Positions 51,961 to 59,478 of a DNA stretch of 64,000 nt are shown here, in pieces; position 1 is the first letter of the stretch, and every line of letters starts with the position of its first letter. Origin of the DNA: Paludibacteraceae bacterium (lineage in GTDB: Bacteria > Bacteroidota > Bacteroidia > Bacteroidales > Paludibacteraceae); assembly GCA_017464025.1 (NCBI GenBank), contig JAFUEI010000014.1:1-64000 (forward strand). The letters are read 5' to 3'. Position numbers and translations under genes: made by a program. The notes beneath the pieces are model-generated. The model saw only the letters and a list, made by a program, of their open reading frames with translations, was not told the DNA's origin and searched no databases.

Positions 51961-53403
51961 TTACTCTTCTAATGCTTTCTTTATTGCCGGCACAAGGCGG
52001 TCGATGTCCCCTGCGCCGAGACTGATAACAGCCTCGTTCTGACGGCCCCGCAGCAGCCCGCACAACTCGTCTTTCTGAACTATGCGTTTCTTGCTGCAGC
52101 GGATGCGCTCTAACAGCATCGCGGAGCTTACGCCTTCTATCGGCTTCTCGCGGGCCGGATAAATAGGAAGCAGTATTACCTCGTCCAATAGCGAGAGTGC
52201 GTCTGCAAAGCCGTCGGCGAAGTCGCGCGTCCGGGTGTACAGGTGGGGCTGGAAAATGCCCGTCAGCTTGCGGTTGGGGAAGAGGCGTCGCACCGACTCG
52301 ATGCTGCATCTCAACTCCGTCGGGTGGTGTGCGTAGTCGTCTATGTAGGCGATGCGCTCGGTGTTCAGGTGGATGTTGAAGCGGCGGTAGATGCCTTTGT
52401 ATGAGGCTAACCCTAACCGGAGCTCCGTCGGACTCACGCCGTTCAGCCAGGCCACGGCCAAGGCTGCTACGCTGTTCTCTATGTTGATATATACGGGTAC
52501 GCCCAGCTTCAGGTTCTGTATCGTCCCTCCTGGTGTTACAAAGTCGAATCCTATTTGGCCGTTGCCTACCTCCACGTTGTCGGCATAGAAATCCGGCAGC
52601 CTCTCCATGGCGCTCTGTCTCGGTTCTTTGCATGGACCTGCATAGGTGTATAGCTTCACGCCTTTCTGCAGACGCGGGCTGAGTTCAACCCCCTGTTTGA
52701 GCAGCAGGGCGCCGCCCGGACGGATGAGGGAGGTGTAATGTTCAAAGCCTTCGCGGAAACCGGCGGCATCGCCGTAGATGTCCAAATGGTCGGGGTCGGC
52801 CGAGGTGATAACCGACATGTAGGGAGTCAGGCGGTGGAACGAACGGTCGAACTCGTCGGCTTCCACGACCACGTAGTTGCTCTCCTCCGAGGTCAGCAGG
52901 TTGGTGCCGTAGTTGTTGCTGATGCCGCCCAGAAACGCGTTGCACGAGATGTCCGACTGATACATCAGGTGCGCCAGTATCGTGCTCGTTGTGGTCTTCC
53001 CGTGCGTACCGGCTACGCATAGCGCCCGCATGCCGGAGGTTATCATGCCTAATACCTCGCTGCGTTTTTTGATGAGGAACCCCTGTTCGCGGAACCGGCA
53101 TAGTTGCGCCTGCGTATCGGGTATGGCCGGAGTCATCACCACTAACGTGTGGCGAGGGTCGGTGCACGATTCGGGCAGAGCCTCCGCCCGCTCGTCAGAG
53201 ATTATGCTGATGCCCTCCTTTTCCAGCTCTTCCGTCAGGGGCGAGGGAGTGCGGTCGTAGCCTGCCACGCGGTAGCCTTTCAGGTGAAACCACCGTGCCA
53301 AAGCCGACATGCCGATACCGCCCGCGCCGAGGAAGAATATATCCGTAATGTCACCCCACTGCGGAAGCGTTGCAGACGTTGATGCACTTTGTTTTGCGTC
53401 CAT
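51961..53403 (-). CDS. murC: UDP-N-acetylmuramate--L-alanine ligase
   Basis: MurC adds L-alanine to UDP-MurNAc in peptidoglycan precursor synthesis. The 480-residue product has the N-terminal nucleotide-binding FFLGAGGIGMSALARWF (about 23-39), the ATP-binding GTHGKTTTSTILAHLMY near 131 and the central VVVEADEFDRSFHRL, DPDHLDIYGD and DDYAHHPTELRCS motifs of Mur ligases. It begins its own transcript (promoter 26 bases upstream) facing the divergent lipoprotein gene, so the usual upstream mur/fts genes are elsewhere. Confidence 0.97.
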   Translation of the reverse strand: MDAKQSASTSATLPQWGDITDIFFLGAGGIGMSALARWFHLKGYRVAGYDRTPSPLTEELEKEGISIISDERAEALPESCTDPRHTLVVMTPAIPDTQAQLCRFREQGFLIKKRSEVLGMITSGMRALCVAGTHGKTTTSTILAHLMYQSDISCNAFLGGISNNYGTNLLTSEESNYVVVEADEFDRSFHRLTPYMSVITSADPDHLDIYGDAAGFREGFEHYTSLIRPGGALLLKQGVELSPRLQKGVKLYTYAGPCKEPRQSAMERLPDFYADNVEVGNGQIGFDFVTPGGTIQNLKLGVPVYINIENSVAALAVAWLNGVSPTELRLGLASYKGIYRRFNIHLNTERIAYIDDYAHHPTELRCSIESVRRLFPNRKLTGIFQPHLYTRTRDFADGFADALSLLDEVILLPIYPAREKPIEGVSSAMLLERIRCSKKRIVQKDELCGLLRGRQNEAVISLGAGDIDRLVPAIKKALEE

Positions 53404-53428
53404 ACCTGTTGCCTATTCTATTGCCCTG

Positions 53429-53460
53429 CAAAGATACACATTCTTTGCCGTTCCTGCAAA
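53429..53460 (-). promoter_or_regulatory. Promoter of murC (dcw segment)
   Basis: Minus strand -33 TTTG (complement of 53457-53460), 20-bp spacer, -7 TATCTTTG (complement of 53429-53436). Confidence 0.8.
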
Positions 53461-53566
53461 CGGAAAAATGCAACCTTCTTTTCGCGGTCGGCGGACCTGC
53501 CGGCACTGAATAATTATGCAACATGGCGCTTTATATTGCATAAAATACAGATTCTTTTGCGGAATA

Positions 53567-53598
53567 TTTGTCCGTATCAGAATAAAAATGTACCTTTG
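53567..53598 (+). promoter_or_regulatory. Promoter of the 347-aa lipoprotein gene
   Basis: -33 TTTG at 53567-53570, 20-bp spacer, -7 TACCTTTG at 53591-53598; about 72 bases ahead of the start codon. Confidence 0.8.
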
Positions 53599-53670
53599 CC
53601 GCGTTTTTCGGCAATCATTGTGTCAGAGACAAACCAAATCCAATCAATAATAATTCTAAAACGAAAAGGT

Positions 53671-54714
53671 ATGAAAAAGACTCTCAACCTGCTCCTCTGT
53701 GGAGCACTCATGCTCGCTTTCGCAGCGTGCAACACCAATCCGGGAAATCCCGAAACTCCGGCAACGAATGCCGTCACTTTCACCGATGCCTATGCCGGCT
53801 ATTACGGTACGGAAAGCGGTGTCAGCGAGTACTACTTCGAACTTGCTACGAAAGGATTAGAGCAGAACGAGGACGGCGCTTACACTACAGCCGGTGTGGT
53901 TGCAGCTATAGATATCCTTTGCGAAGGCAATGCTATTGCCGCCGGTACCTACACCTACGGCACCAAACTCGGAGCCGGTACGTACAATCCGGAATATTCA
54001 AAAATCGTTGTGGTGGGCGAAGACCTCAAGCCTGCTACCGTTGACCTCAAGAACGATGTGAATATCCTCAAGAACGGCGACACCTACACCATCACCGTCA
54101 CCTACACCTACAACGACGCCGAGTACACCGGCACCTATACCGGCGCTATCGAAGTGGTGGACATGACCGACCCCTACCTCTACGAGCCCGAAGAAAAGGC
54201 AAACCTCAATTTCACCTTTGATAGCGGTGAGTACATGTGGGACGAAGAGTATGCCGAACTGGATGTGGAAATTGCTTCCGAGAAGACCAACGACTGGATG
54301 GTGCTCGCTTTCATCGTAGAGGCTCTTGATGATGAGACTGTCGTTCCCGTCGGCTCCTACACGATTGAGGACAGCGAGGACTACAATATCGTGCTTCCTT
54401 CGGCAGGCTATGATGCATCATGGGATTACGATTTTCCCAGCTACTGCGGCAAGGTGGACGCTTCCGGCATGTATGCTAACTACTATTATCTCATCTCCGG
54501 CAATGTCACGGTTGCTGCCGGTGAAACCGAGGGTGTGACCATCACCGTGGATGCCATCAGCTACAGAGGCTCTGTCATCAAGGCTACCTATACCGGCGTG
54601 CTTGAAGAGAGCAAGACTACCGCCGCTCCCGCCCGCGCTCCGCAGAAGAAAGCCGCTGCCGTACGTCCTGTTAAGCACAATTCCTTCACCCCGATGCTCC
54701 GTGCCCGCCGTTGA
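53671..54714 (+). CDS. Exported lipoprotein (347 aa), function unknown
   Basis: The ATG at 53671 (MKKTLNLLLCGALMLAFAAC) starts a signal peptide with lipobox LAFAAC, so Cys20 should be lipidated; the longer frame upstream is not supported. The mature part is acidic, beta-rich and made of two related halves (for example GVSEYYFELATKGLEQNEDG and EEYAELDVEIASEKTNDWMV, with GTYTYGTKLGAGTYNPEY and VGSYTIEDSEDYNIVLPSAG), which suggests two copies of one beta-sandwich fold. The tail is basic and Pro/Ala-rich (APARAPQKKAAAVRPVKH), unusual for such proteins. No enzyme motif was seen. Confidence 0.85.
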   Translation: MKKTLNLLLCGALMLAFAACNTNPGNPETPATNAVTFTDAYAGYYGTESGVSEYYFELATKGLEQNEDGAYTTAGVVAAIDILCEGNAIAAGTYTYGTKLGAGTYNPEYSKIVVVGEDLKPATVDLKNDVNILKNGDTYTITVTYTYNDAEYTGTYTGAIEVVDMTDPYLYEPEEKANLNFTFDSGEYMWDEEYAELDVEIASEKTNDWMVLAFIVEALDDETVVPVGSYTIEDSEDYNIVLPSAGYDASWDYDFPSYCGKVDASGMYANYYYLISGNVTVAAGETEGVTITVDAISYRGSVIKATYTGVLEESKTTAAPARAPQKKAAAVRPVKHNSFTPMLRARR

Positions 54715-54787
54715 GCGGTGCCGCATGCATGGTATGAGTGAGCAGACTACTGCTGTGTGGACCGACAACGTAGGTCATGAAAAATAG

Positions 54788-54828
54788 CAAAAGAAGAAGG
54801 CAACCGTTTGAGTTGCCTTCTTCTTTTG
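54788..54828 (-). terminator. Terminator of tRNA-Leu, probably bidirectional
   Basis: Seventeen perfect base pairs (54788-54804 with 54812-54828), loop of seven. On the minus strand it runs into TATTTTT. It also lies 73 bases past the lipoprotein stop and may stop that transcript. It looks like the tRNA-Phe terminator in style. Confidence 0.88.
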
Positions 54829-54910
54829 TACCCAGAGCCGGGGTCGAACCGGCACGGGTTGCCCCACTGGTGTTTGAGACCAGCGCGTCTACCGATTCCG
54901 CCATCTGGGC
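54829..54910 (-). tRNA. tRNA-Leu (CAA anticodon)
   Basis: An 82-base type II tRNA with a long variable arm. It begins GCCCAGATGGCGGAATCGG, and the anticodon stem CTGGT/ACCAG surrounds CTCAAAC (anticodon CAA). The T-arm has GGTTCGACC, and the acceptor end is TCTGGGT with a closing G-U. CCA is not encoded in full. Confidence 0.92.
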
Positions 54911-54956
54911 GCTGTGTGAAACAACATGCTTTGCCGCAGATTTCGCAAAGCGGCTG

Positions 54957-54987
54957 CAAAGGTACGACATTTATTTGACATACCAAA
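54957..54987 (-). promoter_or_regulatory. Promoter of tRNA-Leu
   Basis: Minus strand -33 TTTG (complement of 54984-54987), 19-bp spacer starting GTATGTC, -7 TACCTTTG (complement of 54957-54964), then GCAGCCGC. Confidence 0.8.
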
Positions 54988-55069
54988 ACACCCGCTTCTT
55001 TTTTTTGGGGGGAAATACCTCGAATTATAGCAGACATGCATTCTGCGCCCTCTCTGCAATTCGCTGAGG

Positions 55070-55102
55070 AAAAATGTAGAGGTGAAGCATGGCCTCACCT
55101 CT
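55070..55102 (-). terminator. Terminator of the korAB operon
   Basis: AGAGGTGA (55078-55085) pairs with TCACCTCT (55095-55102); on the minus strand it is followed by ACATTTTTCC. It lies about 42 bases past the korB stop. Confidence 0.8.
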
Positions 55103-55143
55103 GCATACATTGTATGAAAATCCGTCTTTTATGGATGCAATAC

Positions 55144-56160
55144 CTACATCTCCCAGCGCTCAAGCGTCTGCGTCAGCTCGTCGAAGCAGGTAGCCTTGCT
55201 TTTGCCGCGCACCTCTTCAATCTGACGGTTGACAGCTTGGTCGTAGGTGTCTTCCTCCACGTTGCGTATCACGCCTAATGCTACGGGCAGGTCATCGGGC
55301 TGTACGCCGGCTTCGGTCATCTGGCCCATGAGGATGAGCAGACGGTGCAGGGTCGGGTCTTTCAGAGTGGCGTCGTGGGTGAGCACCCGCTCATCGTCTG
55401 CCGGCACCACAATCAGCTTCGGTGTCAAGCCGTCCCAACTCAAGGCAATACCCTTGTCACGCTCTTTGCCAAAAATCATCTTCTTGCCGTGCTCCAGCAC
55501 GATGCTGTGTTCGGCGCGTTGCTCGCGGTCAGCTATCCAGTTGTGCGCACCGTTGTTGAAGATGACGCAGTTTACTAAACATTCTACCACCGATGCTCCT
55601 TTGTGCTCATGGGCGGCTACAAGGCAGCTTACTGTCGTAGGCATGTCCACGTCAAGTGTGCGGGCGAAGAATGTCCCGCGTGCACCAAGCACCAGCTCGC
55701 CCGGAATGAAGGGACGCTCTACGGTGCCGAACGGCGAACTCTTGCTCACGAAGCCTTTCGGCGAGGTGGGCGAGTATTGGCCTTTGGTCAGGCCGTAGAT
55801 GCGGTTGTTGAACAGGCAGATGTTCAAGTCCACGTTGCGGCGCACCGAATGGATAAAGTGGTTGCCGCCGATGGCTAAACAGTCGCCGTCGCCCGTCATC
55901 TGCCATACGGTCAGTTCGGGGTGAGAGGTCTTCACGCCTGTGGCAATGGCGGCGCCGCGGCCGTGAATCGTGTTGAAACCGTAGGTGTTCAGGTAGTGCG
56001 GCATACGGCTCGAACAGCCGATGCCCGAGATGACTACCGTCTGATGGGTGGGCACACCTATTTGTGCCATGGCTTTCTGCAGGGCGGCGCAGATGGCATG
56101 GTCGCCGCAGCCAGGGCAGAAACGTACATATTGGTCTGATTTGAATTGTGTTGCTTCCAT
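55144..56160 (-). CDS. korB: 2-oxoglutarate/2-oxoacid:ferredoxin oxidoreductase, beta subunit
   Basis: The beta subunit binds thiamine diphosphate and an Fe-S cluster in oxidative decarboxylation of a 2-oxoacid (2-oxoglutarate most likely) to acyl-CoA with ferredoxin reduction. The 338-residue product has the Cys motif FCPGCGDHAICAAL at 14-27, IGCSSRMPHYLNTYGFNTIH near 48, and the ThDP/Mg motif TGDGDCLAIGGNHFIHSVRR with LFNNRIYGLTKGQYSPTS near 89-132. It follows korA on the same strand after 106 bases. Confidence 0.94.
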   Translation of the reverse strand: MEATQFKSDQYVRFCPGCGDHAICAALQKAMAQIGVPTHQTVVISGIGCSSRMPHYLNTYGFNTIHGRGAAIATGVKTSHPELTVWQMTGDGDCLAIGGNHFIHSVRRNVDLNICLFNNRIYGLTKGQYSPTSPKGFVSKSSPFGTVERPFIPGELVLGARGTFFARTLDVDMPTTVSCLVAAHEHKGASVVECLVNCVIFNNGAHNWIADREQRAEHSIVLEHGKKMIFGKERDKGIALSWDGLTPKLIVVPADDERVLTHDATLKDPTLHRLLILMGQMTEAGVQPDDLPVALGVIRNVEEDTYDQAVNRQIEEVRGKSKATCFDELTQTLERWEM

Positions 56161-56266
56161 GATGATTAAAATTGGCAGGTAAAAACTGAAAAGGCTTTCG
56201 CGGGCGGGAAGTCTCAGCCTGCCCGAATCTCAGCCTCCCGATTTTCAATTTTTAATTTTTAATTTC

Positions 56267-58102
56267 TCACTCCCCCTTCTTTACATAGTCCACTATTTCG
56301 CTTATCTGGAACGGCTGTGCCTCCAGGCGGTTGAACTGCTCAATATGCAGGCCTTCTATGCGGCCGCGCAGCAGGGTGGCGAACTGTCCGTTGTTCAGCT
56401 CGCAAACGATGATGCGTTTGTAGCGGCGCAACACCTCTTCGGTGTTCTTCGGCAGCGGGTTGATGTAGTTGAAGTGAGCCAATGCGGCAGGCTTGCCGGC
56501 AGCATTCAAGGCGTCTGTGGCGGCCTTCAGGTGGCCTTCTGTCGAACCGAAGCCTACTAACAATGTGTCGGCCTCGGCGTTGCCATATACCTGCAACTGC
56601 GGTATCTTGTCTGCCACCTGGGCTACTTTCTTCGCGCGGTTCAGCGTCATCACCTCATGGTTGTGCGGGTTGGTGGAGATGCTCCCCTTTTCGCTGTCGC
56701 GCTCCAGACCGATGTTGCGGTGCTCGAAGCCTTCCTTGCCTGCGGGAGCAAACCAGCGGATCAGCGTCTCGGGGTCGCGCAGGGCGGGGTTGTAGTGCCC
56801 TTTCAGTTCTTCGGGTACGCCTTGCGGATGTATCTCTTCCAGGTCGGATACCTTCGGAATGCGCCACAGCGATGTTCCGTTGGCTAAATAGGTGTCGCTC
56901 AGCAGAATAACGGGCGTCATGTTCTCAAGCGCTATCTTTGCGGCCTGATAAGCGTATTCGAAGCAGTTGGCCGGGGTCGAGGCGGCTATCACCACAGCCG
57001 GACATTCGCCGTTGCGGCCATATACAGCCTGCAGCAGGTCTGTCTGCTCCGTCTTCGTGGGCAGACCCGTGCTCGGACCGCCGCGCTGCACGTCAATCAC
57101 GACAAGCGGCAATTCGGCCATTACGGCCAGACCGATGGCCTCGCTCTTCAGCGAAAGGCCGGGGCCCGAAGTGCTCGTTGCGGCCAGATCGCCTGCAAAC
57201 GAAGCGCCGATGGCGGTGCATACGCCCGCTATCTCGTCTTCCGCCTGCACCACCATCACGTTCATATCCTTGCGGGCTGCCAACTCATGCATGATGTCGG
57301 TGGCCGGCGTGATGGGGTAGCTGCCAAGGAATAGCCGCTTGCCCGCCTTCTCGGCGGCGGCTATAAGACCCCATGCGGTCGCTTTGTTGCCCGCAATAGA
57401 CGTGTATTCGCCGTGAGGCAGAGCCTCCGACTTCTCTATCGTATAGGTGTTGATGTTCAGTGCCAAATTCTGCCCGTAATGGAAGCCGTCAGTCAGTACC
57501 TTCACGTTCGCCGTCAGCAAGTCGGGTTTCTTCTTGAATTTGTTGCCCAAGAAATGTACTGCCTGGTCAATGTCGCGGTTGAAAAGCCAGCATACCAGTC
57601 CCAGGGCAAACATGTTCTTCGAGCGCAGGATGCTCTTGTTGTCCATGCCCGAGTCCTTCAGGCTCTCTTTCGTGAGCGATGTCAGGGCCACCGGCACAAT
57701 CTGCTGCGTTTCGGGCAGACCCAGTTCGGTGAACGGGTTGTCCGTTTTGTACAGCGCCTTCTCTAAGTCTTTCGCTGTGAAGCTGTCACTATCGATGATA
57801 ATCACCGAGTCCGGACGGATATTGCCTGTGTTCACTTTCAGGGCCGCGGGGTTCATGGCTACCAGTACGTCTGCTTTGTCGCCGGGCGTATAGACGCGCT
57901 CTGCGCCAAGATGTACCTGAAAACCGCTGACTCCTCCTAAGGTGCCTTGCGGCGCACGTATCTCCGCCGGAAAATCGGGGAATGTGGAAATCTCGTTGCC
58001 CAAGATGGCCGAGACGGTTGAGAACAGCGTGCCGGTGAGCTGCATGCCGTCACCGCTGTCGCCCGAGAAACGGACGACCACGCTCTGCGTGTTTTTGTTC
58101 AT
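56267..58102 (-). CDS. korA: 2-oxoacid:ferredoxin oxidoreductase, fused gamma-alpha subunit
   Basis: The 611-residue protein joins the gamma domain (residues about 1-190; VVRFSGDSGDGMQLTGTLFS and ALKVNTGNIRPDSVIIIDSD) to the pyrimidine-binding alpha domain (about 200-610; AGKRLFLGSYPITPATDIMH, VQAEDEIAGVCTAIGASFAG and TSTSGPGLSLKSEAIGLAVM). Such a fusion is normal for KorA of Bacteroidales. With KorB it forms the complex, which links the TCA-type branch to ferredoxin in anaerobes. The promoter has a good -7 but no clear -33. Confidence 0.94.
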   Translation of the reverse strand: MNKNTQSVVVRFSGDSGDGMQLTGTLFSTVSAILGNEISTFPDFPAEIRAPQGTLGGVSGFQVHLGAERVYTPGDKADVLVAMNPAALKVNTGNIRPDSVIIIDSDSFTAKDLEKALYKTDNPFTELGLPETQQIVPVALTSLTKESLKDSGMDNKSILRSKNMFALGLVCWLFNRDIDQAVHFLGNKFKKKPDLLTANVKVLTDGFHYGQNLALNINTYTIEKSEALPHGEYTSIAGNKATAWGLIAAAEKAGKRLFLGSYPITPATDIMHELAARKDMNVMVVQAEDEIAGVCTAIGASFAGDLAATSTSGPGLSLKSEAIGLAVMAELPLVVIDVQRGGPSTGLPTKTEQTDLLQAVYGRNGECPAVVIAASTPANCFEYAYQAAKIALENMTPVILLSDTYLANGTSLWRIPKVSDLEEIHPQGVPEELKGHYNPALRDPETLIRWFAPAGKEGFEHRNIGLERDSEKGSISTNPHNHEVMTLNRAKKVAQVADKIPQLQVYGNAEADTLLVGFGSTEGHLKAATDALNAAGKPAALAHFNYINPLPKNTEEVLRRYKRIIVCELNNGQFATLLRGRIEGLHIEQFNRLEAQPFQISEIVDYVKKGE

Positions 58103-58145
58103 GATATTATAATAGGGTTAGTTTGTGACCGCTTTTTAGGGTCTG

Positions 58146-58153
58146 CAAAGATA
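58146..58153 (-). promoter_or_regulatory. -7 box of korA
   Basis: Minus strand TATCTTTG (complement of 58146-58153), 43 bases ahead of the start. No TTTG occurs 19-21 bp upstream. Confidence 0.55.
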
Positions 58154-58214
58154 CGGCTTTTCCTGCATATATCCCTTATCGCGTACAACTTTTTTCAAAA
58201 AAAATGCCTGCCGC

Positions 58215-58245
58215 TTTGCCAATTCAAAAGAAAGTAGTAATTTTG
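58215..58245 (+). promoter_or_regulatory. Promoter of rpsU
   Basis: -33 TTTG at 58215-58218, 19-bp spacer, -7 TAATTTTG at 58238-58245, then GCAGCCCG. It is divergent from korA. Confidence 0.8.
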
Positions 58246-58325
58246 CAGCCCGTTTCGCCATGAAACGAAACGCTTGCATAAAACTAACAAATAATATAAC
58301 AACTCAAAACAACAACCCGACAACC

Positions 58326-58520
58326 ATGATTGTAGTACCTGTAAAAGAAGGCGAGAACATCGAGCGCGCCCTGAAGAAATTCAAACGTAAATTCGAAAAG
58401 ACCGGCGTCATCAAAGAGCTCCGCCGCCGTCAGCAGTTCGAGAAGCCGTCTGAAATCAAGCGCGAAAAGATGATGCATGCTGTTTACGTGCAGCAGCTCC
58501 ACGCCCACGACGAGATTTGA
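58326..58520 (+). CDS. rpsU: 30S ribosomal protein S21
   Basis: The ATG at 58326 gives MIVVPVKEGENIERALKKFK, the S21 start; an in-frame ATG 66 bases upstream would add an implausible tail. The 64-residue, highly basic product matches bacterial S21 (RRRQQFEKPSEIKREKMMHA). In Bacteroidota, S21 is part of a ribosomal site that occludes the anti-Shine-Dalgarno sequence, which agrees with the rarity of SD sites in this window. It is monocistronic, with its own promoter and terminator. Confidence 0.96.
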   Translation: MIVVPVKEGENIERALKKFKRKFEKTGVIKELRRRQQFEKPSEIKREKMMHAVYVQQLHAHDEI

Positions 58521-58602
58521 TGACTTTTCTCCGATAAGGCGGGCCGGCTTTCTGGCAGAACGATATATAACCGCCTGACTCTCTTTTTAATTATACTTTT
58601 CA

Positions 58603-58631
58603 GGGTGTCCGCCTTCGGCGGATGCCCTTTT
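58603..58631 (+). terminator. Rho-independent terminator of rpsU
   Basis: GGGTGTCCGCC (58603-58613) pairs with GGCGGATGCCC (58617-58627) with two G-U pairs, followed by TTTT. Confidence 0.85.
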
Positions 58632-58735
58632 GACGTTTTGTTCGCCTTCTCCGCTCTTCTTTTTCCTTCTGCTCTTGCCCGTCGCCGGTCATTGCTCACG
58701 CGGAAACCGGAAAAATGAAAAAAGTTTCCGCGTTT

Positions 58736-58767
58736 CTTGCGTATGTCGTGTTTTGGCACTATCTTTG
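58736..58767 (+). promoter_or_regulatory. Promoter of the TetR/RND efflux operon
   Basis: -33 CTTG at 58736-58739, 20-bp spacer, -7 TATCTTTG at 58760-58767, then GCAGCCG. The TCTTGCGTATGTC around the -33 box and the A-tract ahead of it are shared with the tRNA-Phe promoter. Confidence 0.75.
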
Positions 58768-58781
58768 CAGCCGTTTTACGC

Positions 58782-58827
58782 GGGATATAAACGCTATGGG
58801 CGGAGCATCAACGCCATGGTATATCCC
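58782..58827. promoter_or_regulatory. 46-bp imperfect palindrome ahead of the TetR gene
   Basis: GGGATATA (58782-58789) pairs with TATATCCC (58820-58827), with an inner ATGGGCG/CGCCAT match broken by one base. It lies about 8 bases past the predicted start site and ends 17 bases before the TetR start. A TetR autoregulatory operator is the obvious reading, unproven. Confidence 0.55.
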
Positions 58828-58844
58828 ATGTTGGAATCAACAGA

Positions 58845-59465
58845 ATGGAAGATATTAAACAACAAATCATTACAACCGCACTTGAGCAGTTCAAGCAGTA
58901 TGGCATCAAAAGTGTCTCGGTGGACGACTTGAGCCGCCTGCTCGGCATGTCCAAAAAGACGTTCTATCAGTATTTCCCTGGCAAGGACGAGCTGGTGGCA
59001 GCTGTCTTGGAAAGCATGAACGGAGCTGTCCGCATCTCTGCCGAGCATTATATGCAGGGCAAGTCGGCTCTCGAGTGCATCCGCATGCTCCTTGACCTGC
59101 ACCAGAAGGTGGGCGATGTCCACAAAGAACCGGCTTTCGCCTACGACTTGCGCAAGTACTATCCGCAACTCTACAAACAGCATGTGCGCAATGTCCACGA
59201 AGGCACGAAGGCTATCCTTATGCGCCACCTGCAGCAGGGTATCGACGAGGGCATCTACCGATCCGACCTCGATGTGGAAACCTGTGCGGTCATGTATTCG
59301 CTCATTCAGCAGGCTTTTGTACGGAATGAAGACGAAATCCGCTCCGTCAGCCCCAAGCGCCTCATGCAGTTCACGATGGAATCCTTTTTCCGCTCCATTG
59401 TCTCGGAAGAAGGAGTCCGCCGTTTCGAAGAATTGAAAAACAAAAATATTGAAAAACAAAAATAA
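58845..59465 (+). CDS. TetR/AcrR-family transcriptional repressor
   Basis: The 206-residue product has the N-terminal helix-turn-helix (ITTALEQFKQYGIKSVSVDD then LSRLLGMSKKTFYQYFPGKD, residues about 9-50) and a helical C-terminal ligand domain. A C-terminal Lys/Asn-rich tail (ELKNKNIEKQK) is typical of low-complexity ends. It is 13 bases upstream of the TolC gene, so it probably represses its own efflux operon through the palindrome at 58782-58827 until the substrate binds. The inducer is unknown. Confidence 0.92.
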   Translation: MEDIKQQIITTALEQFKQYGIKSVSVDDLSRLLGMSKKTFYQYFPGKDELVAAVLESMNGAVRISAEHYMQGKSALECIRMLLDLHQKVGDVHKEPAFAYDLRKYYPQLYKQHVRNVHEGTKAILMRHLQQGIDEGIYRSDLDVETCAVMYSLIQQAFVRNEDEIRSVSPKRLMQFTMESFFRSIVSEEGVRRFEELKNKNIEKQK

Positions 59466-59478
59466 TAAATAATAAGGT

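Noticed and set aside
53389..53670. 94-residue extension ahead of the lipoprotein
   Set aside because: It would cross the murC promoter and the lipoprotein's own promoter; the signal peptide starts at 53671.
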